NCBI GenBank assembly: GCA_030247845.1
Contig: JAPDRP010000024.1
Span: 434,001 to 498,000 of the forward strand
DNA: 64,000 nt
DNA from: Coniosporium tulheliwenetii
Lineage: Eukaryota; Ascomycota; Dothideomycetes
Direction of reading: 5' to 3'
The translations under genes were made by a program, and so were the position numbers. Below, in pieces: positions 9,440 through 20,502 of the stretch; position 1 is the stretch's first letter; every line of letters begins with the position of its first letter. The notes under the pieces are model-generated. The model saw only the letters and a list, made by a program, of their open reading frames with translations, was not told where the DNA came from and searched no databases.

Positions 9440-11557
9440 ATGACGTCTAAAAGGTCTCTAGGAGGAGGGCGCATCCTCGGAAACGGCAGGTCTATTTCGC
9501 CCGCTGTTGCGCCTTCCTCCCCTCTACTCAAGCCTCAACACCAGCGGAATGTCAGCTTGCTGTCGCCTTCGGAGAGCTCTGTCTCCTTGAGCTCACAGCC
9601 CTCTACCTCGCCAGCCTCGACCGCCGACACGCAAGACATCAGCTCGAATGTTGCGCTGGAGCACCCGGATAATGCGGCGACAGCCTCCGCTAGCTCTAAG
9701 CTGGTGTGTCCGATATGTAACGAGGAGATGGTAGGCACAGTCCACGCCCCACGCCGCAGGGAAGAGCTAACATCTCCCTAGATGACCCTGCTACAATTGA
9801 ACAGGTACATTAGCGCCCCCTCGCTCTTCCCATGAAAGCCCCCTGATCATTCGCCAGACACCTAGACGACCTCCACCAGAACCTTGAGGAAGTCGAGCAA
9901 GACGAGGTCAAGACATGGTTCAAAGCCCAAATGACCAAAGCCAAGAAATTCCAACCGCTCGCCGTCCTCAACCAGAAGCTCAAGGGCCTAGACGTCTTCG
10001 AGTCGAACGACCCCCTGCGCCTCCTATACCCTCCAACCCCGGCAGCGGCACCTCGACACCTGAACCTCGACGACCAGACCCAGACGAAGTCGTGACGCGC
10101 GCACACTGGCAGAAGCCTACATCCTCCGTCTTCGGCGACGCCGTGGACACCTGTTCTGAACTCACCTGCGGAAGACGGTTAGGCGTCACGAACGGGACCG
10201 TAAACTGCCGAAAGTGCGGGAAGCTGTTCTGTGAGGAACACACGATGTACCAGATGAAGCTCTCGCGGTCAGCGCAGCACGAGCCAGTGCGCGGGTTCTG
10301 GTGCCGGGTCTGCGAAACGTGCTACAAGTCGCGGGAGGGGTACAATGACCACAACGGCTTCGTACGGGATCACACAGAGGAATTTGCGGCGCTGCGGAGG
10401 AAGAGGGTGGATAAGACGTATCTCGAAGTTGGTCGACTGGAGGCGAGGTTGACGAAGCTGACGCAGCTTCTTGCGAGTGCGCCAGTGGAGCAGGGGCTGG
10501 GGTTATTTGGCGTCATGGGGGCTATCAAGTGCAAAGGCGCAACAGCGACAGCTGGAGCAATCTATCATTGCATGGGAGGACGACGCCACCGTGCCAAGAT
10601 GCCCCTTCTGCCAACAAGAGTTCAGCCAGTACTCCTTCCGCAGGCACCACTGCCGACTCTGCGGCCGCGTCGTCTGCGGCGACCCGCGCACCGGCTGCTC
10701 CAGCGAAGTCGGGCTGAACGTAGCAGCACGTAAGCACAACCTCCCCTTGGAGCCGCAGACCTCGCTGATCCTTAATAGTAACTAACACCCTTTCAGAAAA
10801 GCCCCGCCCCCTCGCCCTCGACATCCGCATGTGCCGCGACTGCAAGCACACCCTCTTCTCCAAATCCGACTTCGCCCGCGAACTGGCCCAAAAACCTCCG
10901 GTCCAGCGCGCCTACGAAAACCTGCAGCAATTCGAGCGCGGAATCCGCCTCCTGATGCCCAAATTCCAACGCTTGCTCGTCACGCTGCAGGATCCAGATC
11001 GTCCGCCCTCGCCGCAGCAGTTGCAAGACGCGACGAAGACGCGCAAGCGGCTCATGGATGCGTTCGCGCAGTACGATACTGCTGCACGCCGTATACGAGA
11101 TCTGCCGACGGATTCGGCTGTGCAGCAGAAACTGCAGAAAGCGGTGTATACACAGGCTTACAACTTCCTGTCGCTGCACATGCTTCCCCTAAAAACGCTA
11201 CCCAAGATCCTGAAGCACGCAGCTCCCAACGGCGCCGCAAAAAGCCAGATCCCAAACGGTCGCCCATCACTAGCAGCCATCAAGCAGCTCAACGGCGGCG
11301 ACTCCAGCAGCGTGATCAGTTCCTCAGCGTCAGTCTCGCAGATGGAGGCCGAGGAGAAGGAGCTCAGGGAGCGGCTGATCGTGCTAGAAGAGCAGAAGTT
11401 CTTTGTCCAGGAGATGCTGGCGGATGCGACCAAGCATAGAAGGTTCGATGAGGTTACGGCGTTGAGTGGGAATGTGGAGGATTTGAGTAGGGAGATCGAT
11501 CGGATTGATGGGATGTTGGGGCGGTTGGACTTTGCGGCTGCTTATGCGGGGGGTTGA
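9440..11557 (+). CDS. PEP7: Pep7/Vac1-like endosomal tether (rabenosyn-5 family), C2H2 plus two FYVE-type fingers
   Basis: Rab5 effector that binds PI3P and tethers Golgi-derived vesicles to endosomes on the vacuolar pathway. Start ATG 9440 (MTSKRSLGGGRILGNGRS). Exons 9440-9730, 9782-9804 (23 nt), 9858-10729, 10797-11557. The tiny second exon completes a C2H2 finger (VCPICNEEM-MTLLQLNR-HLDDLH). Two FYVE-type zinc modules follow: CGRRLGVTNGTVNCRKCGKLFC, and RCPFCQQEF...FRRHHCRLCGRVVC ending in MCRDCKHTLF after the last intron. The C-terminal helices (EEKELRERLIVLEEQKFFV) match the Rab-binding region. Two frame breaks lie in homopolymers: 10011-10015 (five C where six keep frame) and 10517-10521 (G run). 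Their combined effect leaves the total length divisible by three. Family call is firm. Confidence 0.9.
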
Positions 11558-11988
11558 GAGAGTGTAGCGGATAGGGATTGATTGCTGGACTATTGGATGT
11601 GTTGCCTGAGAGGTCGCGGGTGAAGCCTATAGCGCCGTGGCGGAGATGAGAGGCGCTGGGGTGGGTTGGCGGTGGTTGAGGAAAGGAAATGATTCGAGGC
11701 TTTAGATCTTTCAGTAGATCGATGCATGGTGTTGGAAAGCTCGTGCATCGGCATCACGTAGAGCATTTGTCGGCGTCGTTGGCAGCTGGGACACGGTGTA
11801 TCAGGGGTAGGAATCCTTTTCAGACTCAGTTTTACGTCTCGAAGAGTGTATGCAAGATGTTCCCAACTTTCACTTCACTTCCACACCCCCTTAAATATCT
11901 TTCCACCGTCGCTCCCTCCCCTCCCTCTCCAACCACAAACCCATCTCAAAAACCCTAAACCACCACCACCACAAAGCCCTCTCCCTCG
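11558..11988. other. Intergenic with promoter of the small secreted protein gene
   Basis: Contains a pyrimidine-rich tract and a TATA-like TTAAATATCT at 11891-11900, about 90 nt before the next ATG, followed by CT-rich and CA-rich leader sequence. This is a typical arrangement for a well-expressed fungal gene. No ORF of interest. Confidence 0.4.
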
Positions 11989-12399
11989 ATGAAGCTCCTC
12001 CTCCTCCTCCTCACCATGCTAGCAGCATCAGCAGCCCAGCTCATCCCGCGCCTCTGCTGCCCCCGCACCCGCTTCTTCCACAGGTGGGATGTCCACCTCT
12101 ATGACACCGCCCACCTCTACCCCATCACTCCTCCCCCAGCCACCAACACGCTTCCTCCTCCTCAGCCGCCGCCGTCAACGTCACAAAGTCTCCTGCACCC
12201 CGCGCCGCAGACGCCGCCAGATGGGGAGGCGCTGCCGAGCCGCCGCAAGGACTGGATGATTACGTGGAAGGCGACTTTGAGGACGGGGTAGGGTGAGTTG
12301 ATACCTGTCGTCAAGGGCTTGAAGCCTCCCGTGCCTTGATGCTGACTGTTTTGGAATCGTAGATCGAGATTTGAAAGTCTGGCCTGGAGTTCTTGCTAG
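11989..12399 (+). CDS. Small secreted protein candidate (about 113 aa, frame broken)
   Basis: Begins MKLLLLLLTMLAASAAQLIP, a clear signal peptide with likely cleavage after ASA or AAQ, followed by a CC pair. The signal-peptide frame reads on to a stop at 12291, but from about 12100 another frame reads like protein and ends GLDDYVEGDFEDGVG exactly at a consensus intron (12293-12362; donor GTGAGT, branch TGCTGACTG, acceptor CGTAG). It continues after the splice as SRFESLAWSSC and stop. Joining the two needs one extra base in a C-rich run between about 12090 and 12240, the same error type as in the neighbours, and makes the length divisible by three. No homologue recognised; a secreted effector-like role is only inference. 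Confidence 0.5.
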
Positions 12400-13745
12400 G
12401 GGAGGGAAGAGGGTGGAGACGGAGGATAGGGGGTTTGGGCTTTCGGCGTTTGGAGTTTGGAGTTTTTGATTTTTGGGTCTGTTTTCCATGTACTAATAGC
12501 GAAAAGTGAGTTCAGACGGGTTTCTTGCACCAGTGGATCTTGATTGAAGTAATGATACGCTGAGGAAGGACCGGTCCACGACTATGGCAGATCTTGAGAT
12601 GATGGCGCTGAGACGACAAACACCACGAAGCCGGCTACAAGGTTCTGGAGCATACTATCCATTTCGGAGATCGGACGGCAAAGATAGGACGTATTTTGCC
12701 TCGTCCGCTTCTAGCGTTGTGGCCTTAGGCCGCATGCTGCTCTAAAAAGAACGTTATATCTCCCTATCTCGCCATCCACGGAGGAGAACCCTATTCCAAA
12801 ACTCCAAAACTCCAAAACCGACATCCAAGCACGTGCAGATACGCTTTGTTGGCAGCACAAATACGTGGGCCAGCTAGTACGCATGCCAAGCGATGTGAAT
12901 GACCTTTGAAGTTTTATTTGGCGCGTGGTTGTGAAGCGCTCATCCCAGAGGCGTGCCAAGGCAGCGGAAGAACAACACAACAAAGGCAGTATGGTCTGCA
13001 AATGACGTGTTGGATCTCTCAGAGGACCTGAGGCCGTATTAAAGCTGGGTGAGCAAGATTTTGACGTAAACCCAAAGCTGCAGGCTCACGAGACGCGGAG
13101 GAAGCGATGGAAACGCATCGAAATAGGCCGGAGCAAGGTAGCGATCCCGCGTGTCGTTTCAGAGCTTCACAAGCAGTGCAGCACCCGTATCCGGCGGAAC
13201 AACAACATACTTTCGTCACTTGAGGTCCAGGACTGGTAAATATGCTCAGCGAGTCCTCATGCAGTGACACAGCCAGCTCATCCGCTCCGGCAGAGTATCC
13301 AAGTGGGTGCACCTGACCGAGCTCCTAATCGTACTCATGCAGGCGCTGCGTATTGTTGTCCTGGGCCAAAAGGCTAGACAGAGCCGCAGGACGAGGTGAA
13401 GGCGATGAATCCGGGGCAGATAGGGCGCTAGGGCCGGACGTGATACCAGAAGACGTCCTGATTGGGTTGCCGGTGCCTGGAGTAGTCGTGAAAGCCCACG
13501 TAATTCTGGCTGCATTCACCGTGACTCCGCCCTCATCTGAAGTCGCACAAATTTCCGGGGCGTGCATAAAAGGCCACTTCTTCCTGACCTCGAGTAGAAA
13601 CTTTCTTCAACCTCACAATCTCTTCTACACGGCGTCCAATACTCTTGTCAACACAGACGTCCTCGCTGCTCATCCTCCTCTTCACCATAAGCTCGACCAC
13701 GCACTCTCTCACTCAAGATCCTCCTCGGTCGTAAACACCTACAAC
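12400..13745. other. Intergenic, no gene recognised
   Basis: About 1.3 kb with only short open frames and no splice-supported coding. Contains a CACGTG at about 12832. The last 200 bp before 13746 are CT-rich leader for the next gene. Confidence 0.45.
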
Positions 13746-15069
13746 ATGTTCGGGTCCTATCAGCTTCCAAAGCCCGTGTCAACGTCCATGGTCACCATGG
13801 CTCCAGATCCGACTACCTGGCGGCATCGAGGCGCGGCTGCTGGCTACAAGAACGGCGATGTCAACTTCAAGTACACCAGCAACGGATATCGCATCCTGCC
13901 AGAGACCGACAACGACTGTGAGTAGCATCGAGTGAGACGAGATTTGGAATAAATGGCTAACATAGATGACTTCCAGGGCCTCTCGATGGTTCTTCAGCGC
14001 CCCAGTGCTCCAAAGTAATTCTTACCATCGACGGCTCATCGGTGGTGTACGACCAGCACAGTGACATGTTCGACTTCTACCCCAACCTTCGTCGAGCGAT
14101 CACACCGTACCATGCCGAGCTCATCGAGCAAGGTCTGCGTCTGAAGGATAGGGACAAGGGCGTCAAGGCACTGGCGGCCAGTGAGAATGCTGCTGGATCG
14201 AGCCAAGTAGTCGGTCCTACTGTTGAAGCAACTGCCGCTGGTGAAGCGATGGCTGTCGACAACGCATCTCCCGCTGGTGAGGCAGCTCCTGCTCAAGATG
14301 CGACTCCCGCCGATGAAGCAACTCCTGGCAATGGAGCAACCGCCACCCAGCAGGCGAATGCAACGGCAAATGTTGCAACCGCCGTGGTACCGGCCACCAG
14401 GAGGCCGTTCAGTCGCTGCCCGCTCGGCGAAGTAAGTTTGAGAGCCGTAAGTAGCACTACTCGTGCTAACCCAGGGGACAGTTCAAACCTGAGCGGCTCA
14501 CCCAGCTACCCAGCAACGTCACCAACGAAGAGATCATGACGTAGGTAGAGCTCAGACCCATGGTGTGAGACGTTGCTAATGAGATGTAGGTTCTTCCCCC
14601 GGTCCATGGGGCGTGCGGAGATCCTCAGTCGCGTAAGTCCGCTGTTCTGGGAGTGTCTTGGACACAACTAATGGGTCTACAGGTCATGGACAAATACCGC
14701 TTCAATGATATCGCCATGTACGTCAACGGCGCTCACGGACATCCCAACTCCATTGCAGGTCCCGTGATTGAGAGCTCGAACATCAGGCATGCGGCGTCGA
14801 AGACGAAGGATCCATCAAAATTTGGCCCGTGGAAATTGCCGCCGGGGAAGGCAGCGGACGTCCTGCTCACAGATCTCGTGCATGGTGTGGTACGTCTGCC
14901 ACCAAAGGGCAAGGGCGACGGGCGATTGACCAAGATCCTAAGGAGGGTTCACTTCTTTTCCCCTGATGCAACACTCGGTAGCATCATGCCTCTTGTGGAG
15001 GGTCAGGGCAAGCTCGATGCCGCTTCCTTGAGGAAATATGCGCGCCAGCTCGTGAACAACGGCTATTGA
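13746..15069 (+). CDS. Hypothetical protein, five exons, about 371 aa
   Basis: Start ATG 13746 (MFGSYQLPKPVSTSMVTM). Exons 13746-13917, 13977-14431, 14482-14540, 14590-14632, 14683-15069. All four introns (49-59 nt) have GT/AG ends, and three show a CTAAC/CTAAT branch site at the usual distance; the frame is intact throughout. The N-terminal domain contains CSKVILTIDGSSVVYDQHSD, then an Ala/Pro/Glu-rich linker (residues about 105-190), then a C-terminal domain with FKPERLTQLPSNVTNEEIM, FFPRSMGRAEILSRV and a charged tail ending KYARQLVNNGY. No family recognised. The two conserved-looking ends around a variable linker suggest a real two-domain protein. For the first intron I chose the acceptor at 13976; an upstream AG at 13965 gives a stop. 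Confidence 0.7.
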
Positions 15070-17016
15070 GGCATCATGCTTAGCGAACCTCGCTCCTAGC
15101 ATTTTTGCGTGGGCCCGGTTCTCTGCATAGAAGTCCTCTGGGTCGAATGTCCTCCTGGTCGGAAGTTCTTTTACTCGGAAATTCTGCGGTGGTACTACTC
15201 TTGATGGATAGAACCTTTTCTACTGATACCCTTCTGTACTCTAGCCTTTGCTCTTTTCTTTCCTTTTGCCTCTTGCTTTTGAGGGGTTCATGATGATCTT
15301 GCGACGGTTGCGAAAATGGAGAGCGGAGGGCGATAATGGAGAGTGGAAGACATGGATGTGTAATGAAACCTGCTTGCTTTCATGAATGAAATGACTCTCT
15401 GCTTGATTGAACCACAAATATGCCTGCTCTTGTAGTATATGTCTCATTGAAACTTGATCCCAAGTTTGGTGGTCGAATTACGGTAATGCTGCACGTGACT
15501 GAATTGCTGGGATCCCCTGCCACCGAGATCCATACAGCTCACACCTCAACCATGGAGATGAACCTCCTGCTCGAAGGCTGTTGAACGGCACCACAAAGAG
15601 AGCTTAAGCGGCACACCAGTATTTGCCCGCATGAATGGGGACTCGCAAGACTTAATACCTCCAGATGGATCACATCTTCGATGTCGCGGGCGCGACCCTC
15701 GGCCTGGAAATCCTCCATCCAGCGGCGGACCGGAACGCTCTCAACTGTGCTTTCGACACATCAATCGCACTTGGATCGTACCAGAGCATTGGAAACTCCC
15801 CTGTCGGTCCAGTGTATTTCAAGTGGTGGTTCAGAATCATGTATCGCCCAGGACAATGCCTCCGAGGGCTCGACATGCCACAGGTCCGGTTCGGACGCCC
15901 ATGAGGCTACGACACACAATATTCGGAGGGAACTGAGGCTGAGTCCACTGCCGACACATCTCAGCGATGTCTGAAGACTGCCATACCATACCTGGAGCCA
16001 CTGTGCTCACACGGTGGGCAGCTCCAGAGATCTCTCAGCTAGACGCCTGAGCCGGTACACCACCAGACTCCGCTCTGAAGAGTGCAGATGGCCCCACGCC
16101 AGACTCCAAGGAGTCCGTACAACGTGCTTGGCCACTGTCTGGGCTAACACTCAAGCCTCCTTGATGGCCGGTCGACAGTGGCATCAGCTCCATTGTCCCG
16201 TACGTTGTCAAGACCGGGGTCCCAAATATTGGTCTTCTATGCTGGGAGCACGCGGAGCGGCCATGAAGAACATCAGTCGGGGCACAATAAAATATCACAG
16301 GGAGCGGAACTGTCGCCCCTGTTTGTAACGTGGACATTCCGACTTTTTCTCCTTACAGGCTCGCCGGCAGATGCTACCACGAGACATGTTGGATTCGCAT
16401 CCAGCTGCCAGGGACTCGGCCGTTCGAGGACCTCCGTTGTGTAGGGACAATTTCGACCAGCGGCTTGCGGATATCTGCAACCTGCGGAGATCATGCTCTT
16501 GCTACGATGATTAGGCAAAGGCTTCTAGCCTCCATCGAAGATGTAATAGGGTGCCAAATTGAAGATCTATACAGATATATTATCAAATACATGGGCTAGC
16601 AGATTTCCTGAGTCTTACAAGCTATATCACCTAGTCACTCAAGGATCCCAGAGTTCATATGTTAAGTTTGAGAGTTGCTTACAGTTTATCTCTTTTTGGT
16701 GGAAAAAGTATCTTACTTAAAGATACCGTCTCCTTGTTCTCTTCTTGCGCCATCTGGCCTTTCCTGTTACTCAATCCTCCTGGCAGTCCGCTTAATGCCA
16801 ACTCCCAGTATTTCTTGTTCTTGTTTCTTGGTCTTAGTTGGTAGGATCATTGACGGCTTCATTCATCTTTTTGAAGCCGGCTCTCCAAAATAACTTGTGA
16901 TTCCCGTGGTAGCATTCAAGTGCGTAGGCAGCCAGAGCTGAGACCAGGACCACTTGGTCGTATGGTTCTCGCTCCCTCCGGGACTCTTGCTTCTTCCACT
17001 TTCCGTTCTTCTTCTT
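15070..17016. other. Gene-poor region, no convincing gene
   Basis: About 1.9 kb. One frame at 15665-15904 (+) reads like protein over 79 residues (GLEILHPAADRNALNCAF and later KWWFRIMYRPGQCL), but it has no recognisable homology, splice context or extension. It may be a decayed fragment. 16640-16900 is T-rich. Nothing else supported. Confidence 0.4.
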
Positions 17017-17951
17017 CTATGCGTGCTTCTCTATGTGCGCTTCTTCCTCTATGCGTAGTTCTCCCTTTTCTTCCTCCGTGAGTTCGTCTAACAGATCGTA
17101 TCCGAGCAAGTTCAGATTGCGCATCTCAGGTTCCACCTCGTAGTCACTCTTGACAGGCCCGCCGTCTACGAGTGGCACTAATAGTTTTGGTGTTTTCCAA
17201 TCTTCTGGCTCGGCGTCCTGCCAGTCTGGCCGTGGACCTACCTGCTTCTCCGGCTCGGCAGGTCGTAGTAATAGCGTCATCACGGCTTCCGTGGGGCATT
17301 CGACCTACGTAATACTCTCGGGTAGGACTTCGAGGTCATCAGATTTAAGGTCGCGTTGCAGTTCGATAGCCGCGCGACTATCCGGTATCGGTATGTCATG
17401 GTGGTGGATGGGAGGTTCTGGCTCTATACTACCAACCGTACCGGCGGCTTGCGCTTTATCGAATTTGGTGGAGATACGGTGGAAAGTAGCGACAGCCTTG
17501 TCTACGCCTGGAGCCGCCGGCTTGACTGGGAATGGCTGAGGGCGGACCAGCCGAGGACCACTGATCTTCCAGTTCTCGGGCTTCTGGCTCAGGCGACGGT
17601 GTGGGCTGCGGGAGGCTATCGTCAACCAAGCCTTCTAATGTGTACCGAACTATTGGACTCGCTGGAGGTGTGGTATCAAGTGAAGGCGTCAGTGACGGCC
17701 TATACAGGCCATTAAGAAAGGTTTTGATGTCCCTAAACCCTAAAGGACCGGCAGTCGAACGGAGTGCTCGTGCTAGACGAGGTGACATACCCGCTGTCGT
17801 TTTGTGCTAGTACTTCGTTAGGTTCCCTGCATTCAATGCTTGCCGTGTACTGGCCAAATTGCTCCGGCTCTTCTTCGTCGTCAGTTCCAATTACAGTTGT
17901 CGACAAACTGTTCTCGGAAGTATTCGCAAAGCTTCCAGGATTCCGGGACAA
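17017..17951 (-). pseudogene. Disrupted acidic, Pro/Ser-rich coding remnant
   Basis: Successive minus-strand frames read as plausible acidic protein but cannot be joined into one ORF. 17733-17951 has GTDDEEEPEQFGQYTASIE and NDSGYVTSSSTSTPFD; 17456-17788 has FRDIKTFLNGLYRPSLTP and PTPSPEPEARELEDQW; 17305-17500 has VDKAVATFHRISTKFDKAQ; 17017-17283 has LLDELTEEEKGELRIEEEAH. The switches could be introns, assembly indels or real decay. No family recognised. It lies just downstream of the UBC-PARP fragment on the same strand and might be part of the same relic or a separate one. Confidence 0.3.
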
Positions 17952-18131
17952 TAGAGCAGCTGCTCGCTTTCTCCAAATCCAGTATGCCTGTGCGCGGATT
18001 AGCCGTTCTACGGAACTCTCAGAGAAGGACTCAGGCTTTCAGGCGGTGCGCTTCGGTTTGATAGATTGGGGCGCCGTTGCCGTTGGTTTCGTCGAGGAAG
18101 GCGGGCGCCTGATGGATGCTTTCAGCGGACC

Positions 18132-18458
18132 CTATTCGGCGCTTGAGTAACAAAAGCTGACAAGCAGGCCGACCGCATAAGGCTGTGAGAGGATCTCGTG
18201 CTCCATGCTGGGACCGAAGCCAAACGACACGTACTGGTATAGGCAAAGCGGCTTGTCGCATACATATGGCTTGAGTGCTTCCAGATCGTCTTCGAGCCTG
18301 CAATGGCACACTAGACAGAACTCTGTGCAGCAAACGAAGTGGCGGAGGAAGAATTGCATGGCAATCAGCGGGAATGAGTGCGTGTTATCCAAGCCCGAGT
18401 CGCGGACATGGTCTGATGTTACGAGACTCGGGTGTTCACCGCTGGTCTGCAAAGTCAA
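18132..18458 (-). pseudogene. Fragment of a fungal UBC-PARP (PARP16-like) protein
   Basis: About 90 residues read without a break and carry the cysteine-rich block typical of fungal proteins that combine a PARP catalytic domain with an E2-like UBC domain: FFLRHFVCCTEFCLVCHCRL, then ALKPYVCDKPLCLYQYVSFG, then GFGPSMEHEILSQPYAVGLL and SFCYSSA. It ends at an in-frame TAG where family members continue. Neither the upstream part nor the downstream PARP and UBC domains are recognisable in the flanks, although the full protein is normally around a thousand residues. I therefore call it a gene relic. The AG just before the block (around 18457) could be an old splice acceptor. Confidence 0.5.
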
Positions 18459-20502
18459 GAGAAGTTCAGGTGACGACGGAGTCGCGCCTTGTTGAAGGTT
18501 CGCACCGCGGGCTCACGGGAAGGACAGAGTACTGGCACAAGCGTTAGCCAGGACTGTGGTCGCCAGAGGACCACAGAGAGTCGAATGTGACGGGGATTCA
18601 GCGAAGCGATCTCGCTTTGCCCGTCAGTCGAGGCGGCGGTCTTGCCGGAAGTCGCCTGCTTGAGCTTTATACTCGCACGTACGTGCTTGGACCAGGAGTT
18701 CTTTACGAAGATGATGGGTGGCGGTGAGAGGTCGACGCACTGCTGTCGACCACATGTCTGGGGCGGCCTGTCGTATCGAATGACGCGTTCGCAGTGTGAG
18801 TGCGCGAAGAAAGGCCTCGTCCTGGTCACCCCGGACTCGTGACTTCGACCCATTATCCGGAAGGAGTATACTGTTCTGGAGTCTGAGTATCTATGGGAGT
18901 AGTGTGAGGGAGGGAGGGCAAGCGCGCAGATGACAAGAAGCCATCCACACGCCGCCCTGATTATCAGAACCTGCGGATTTTGCGGCCTTTTATCCCGCCA
19001 TGGCTCGGCGCACGTCCCCAGAACCACGTCACGCAAGGCCTTCACATTGCTCCTCGACCGCACTGTGTGGCATTGAACGCGCCTCATGGGCTGACGGTGT
19101 TATCAACGTGTACTAGATTCTATGGAACAATGGCATTAAAGCAGTCGGACAAAGGGGGAACAGGGGTGCCAGAAGAAGGAACGAACCTCGTCCTTGCTGT
19201 ATCGCCATTACTCGATACAATCAACTCCTCAGAAAGCCAAACTACGGAAATGCTCAGCGGACCGTATCTGGCCTTATGACGCTTAGATTTGGCCAGGGCT
19301 CTGGAAACACCTTACGCTTACTTGTCCAGGTCGAGTTACACGGAATCATCAGTACCAAGACACGTTCTACCCTGTTGCGGGACCATCAAGCATGATTTTC
19401 TACACATGTATCATCGCTACCAACTGTAGCGTCATTACCTGGAGCAGTTAAACGGAATTGACTGATACCACAGGTCTGAGGCGGCACAGATCTCCGGACT
19501 CGAAACCCGGGGACCCGTAGATGCTCTCCGCTTGTTCTTTGTCTACACATTGTCGTGCCACAACTCATCCCCGGTCTACTGGCTTGTGGACAAAGAAGTA
19601 ACCATAGCTTCCTCCGCGTCATGTGCGGCTTGCCATCAATTGTGCAATCCGGCATGTGCCTGAAAAATCTCCGCTTGCCATTTGCCCCTTTGCCAACGTG
19701 GTGTGCGTCTCTGGTAGGGAACTTTCGTGTAAAGATACGGTGCCCGCATGATTCTGTATCGAGGCTCGCAAGACACTCAGGTGTTGTTTCTCACTCCGCC
19801 GCAGTTGAGGTTTACCATCCTACAGTATGAGGATGACTCGATGTCTGGTCCGTTCTTTGTCGTTGAGGCCGTTCGAATGCTCTACTCGATACGACGAAGC
19901 ATCAATGCCAGCTCGAAGCCTTGAGCTCTTCCGGCTTGTCGACCTTTTGAAGAAGTCGTTGATACCAATTTGCGTCCTTAGCTCCGGTCATATCTTCCTT
20001 AGAGAGACCCTACCGCCGTCTATGTCCACTAAATAGTTCTTCCCGCATACCACGCCCATAGCGTACTCAAACCGATTGAGTGTCGTGGTGTCGTCGGTTG
20101 GTATCACGCTGTTGCTGCAGTCACGAGTATCCATAGGGAGTTGAACGCTGTGCAACTTGTTCAATAATACCAAGCTTATTAATCCAAGAATGCATACAGC
20201 GCTGTGAAGTGCTTGATGCTTTGGGGATGCTTCCTTTGCTTCACCTAGGTAATTTTAATTCAGGGCGCAGCTTCACCTGTGGGCTGGCAGTTTCTTGGAT
20301 TTTCGCTTGCATCACTTTCAGATTCTATCATAACAAAACCACTTTCGTCCCATAAAAATCAATCACAACTCGACAACGACACTTCCTCAACAACAAGCCG
20401 TTCTTGATCTTCCTTTAGCAATAGGGTATTCCGTTTCTTCCGTACTCATTCTCTCCCCCGCATACAACGAGCAACAGACGGAGGATACCCGTGCGCGTCA
20501 AG
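18459..20502. other. Gene-poor region with possible decayed coding
   Basis: About 2 kb without a supported gene. Several open frames of 60-210 codons exist on both strands (for example 18455-19087 and 19988-20173, minus), but they lack family motifs and intron structure. 20230-20500 is the likely promoter and leader of the next gene, with AC-rich sequence before the ATG. Confidence 0.4.

Noticed and set aside
13918..13997. Suspected frame break in the five-exon hypothetical gene
   Set aside because: Choosing the CTTCCAG acceptor at 13976 instead of the nearer AG restores the frame with good branch-site distance.
17732..17745. CCCTAAACCCTAAA, telomere-like (two TTTAGGG units on the minus strand)
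   Set aside because: Only two units, inside protein-like sequence, and fungal telomeres are normally long TTAGGG arrays. Chance.
18455..19087. 210-codon minus-strand frame upstream of the UBC-PARP fragment
   Set aside because: It does not resemble any part of a UBC-PARP protein and has no other recognisable feature.
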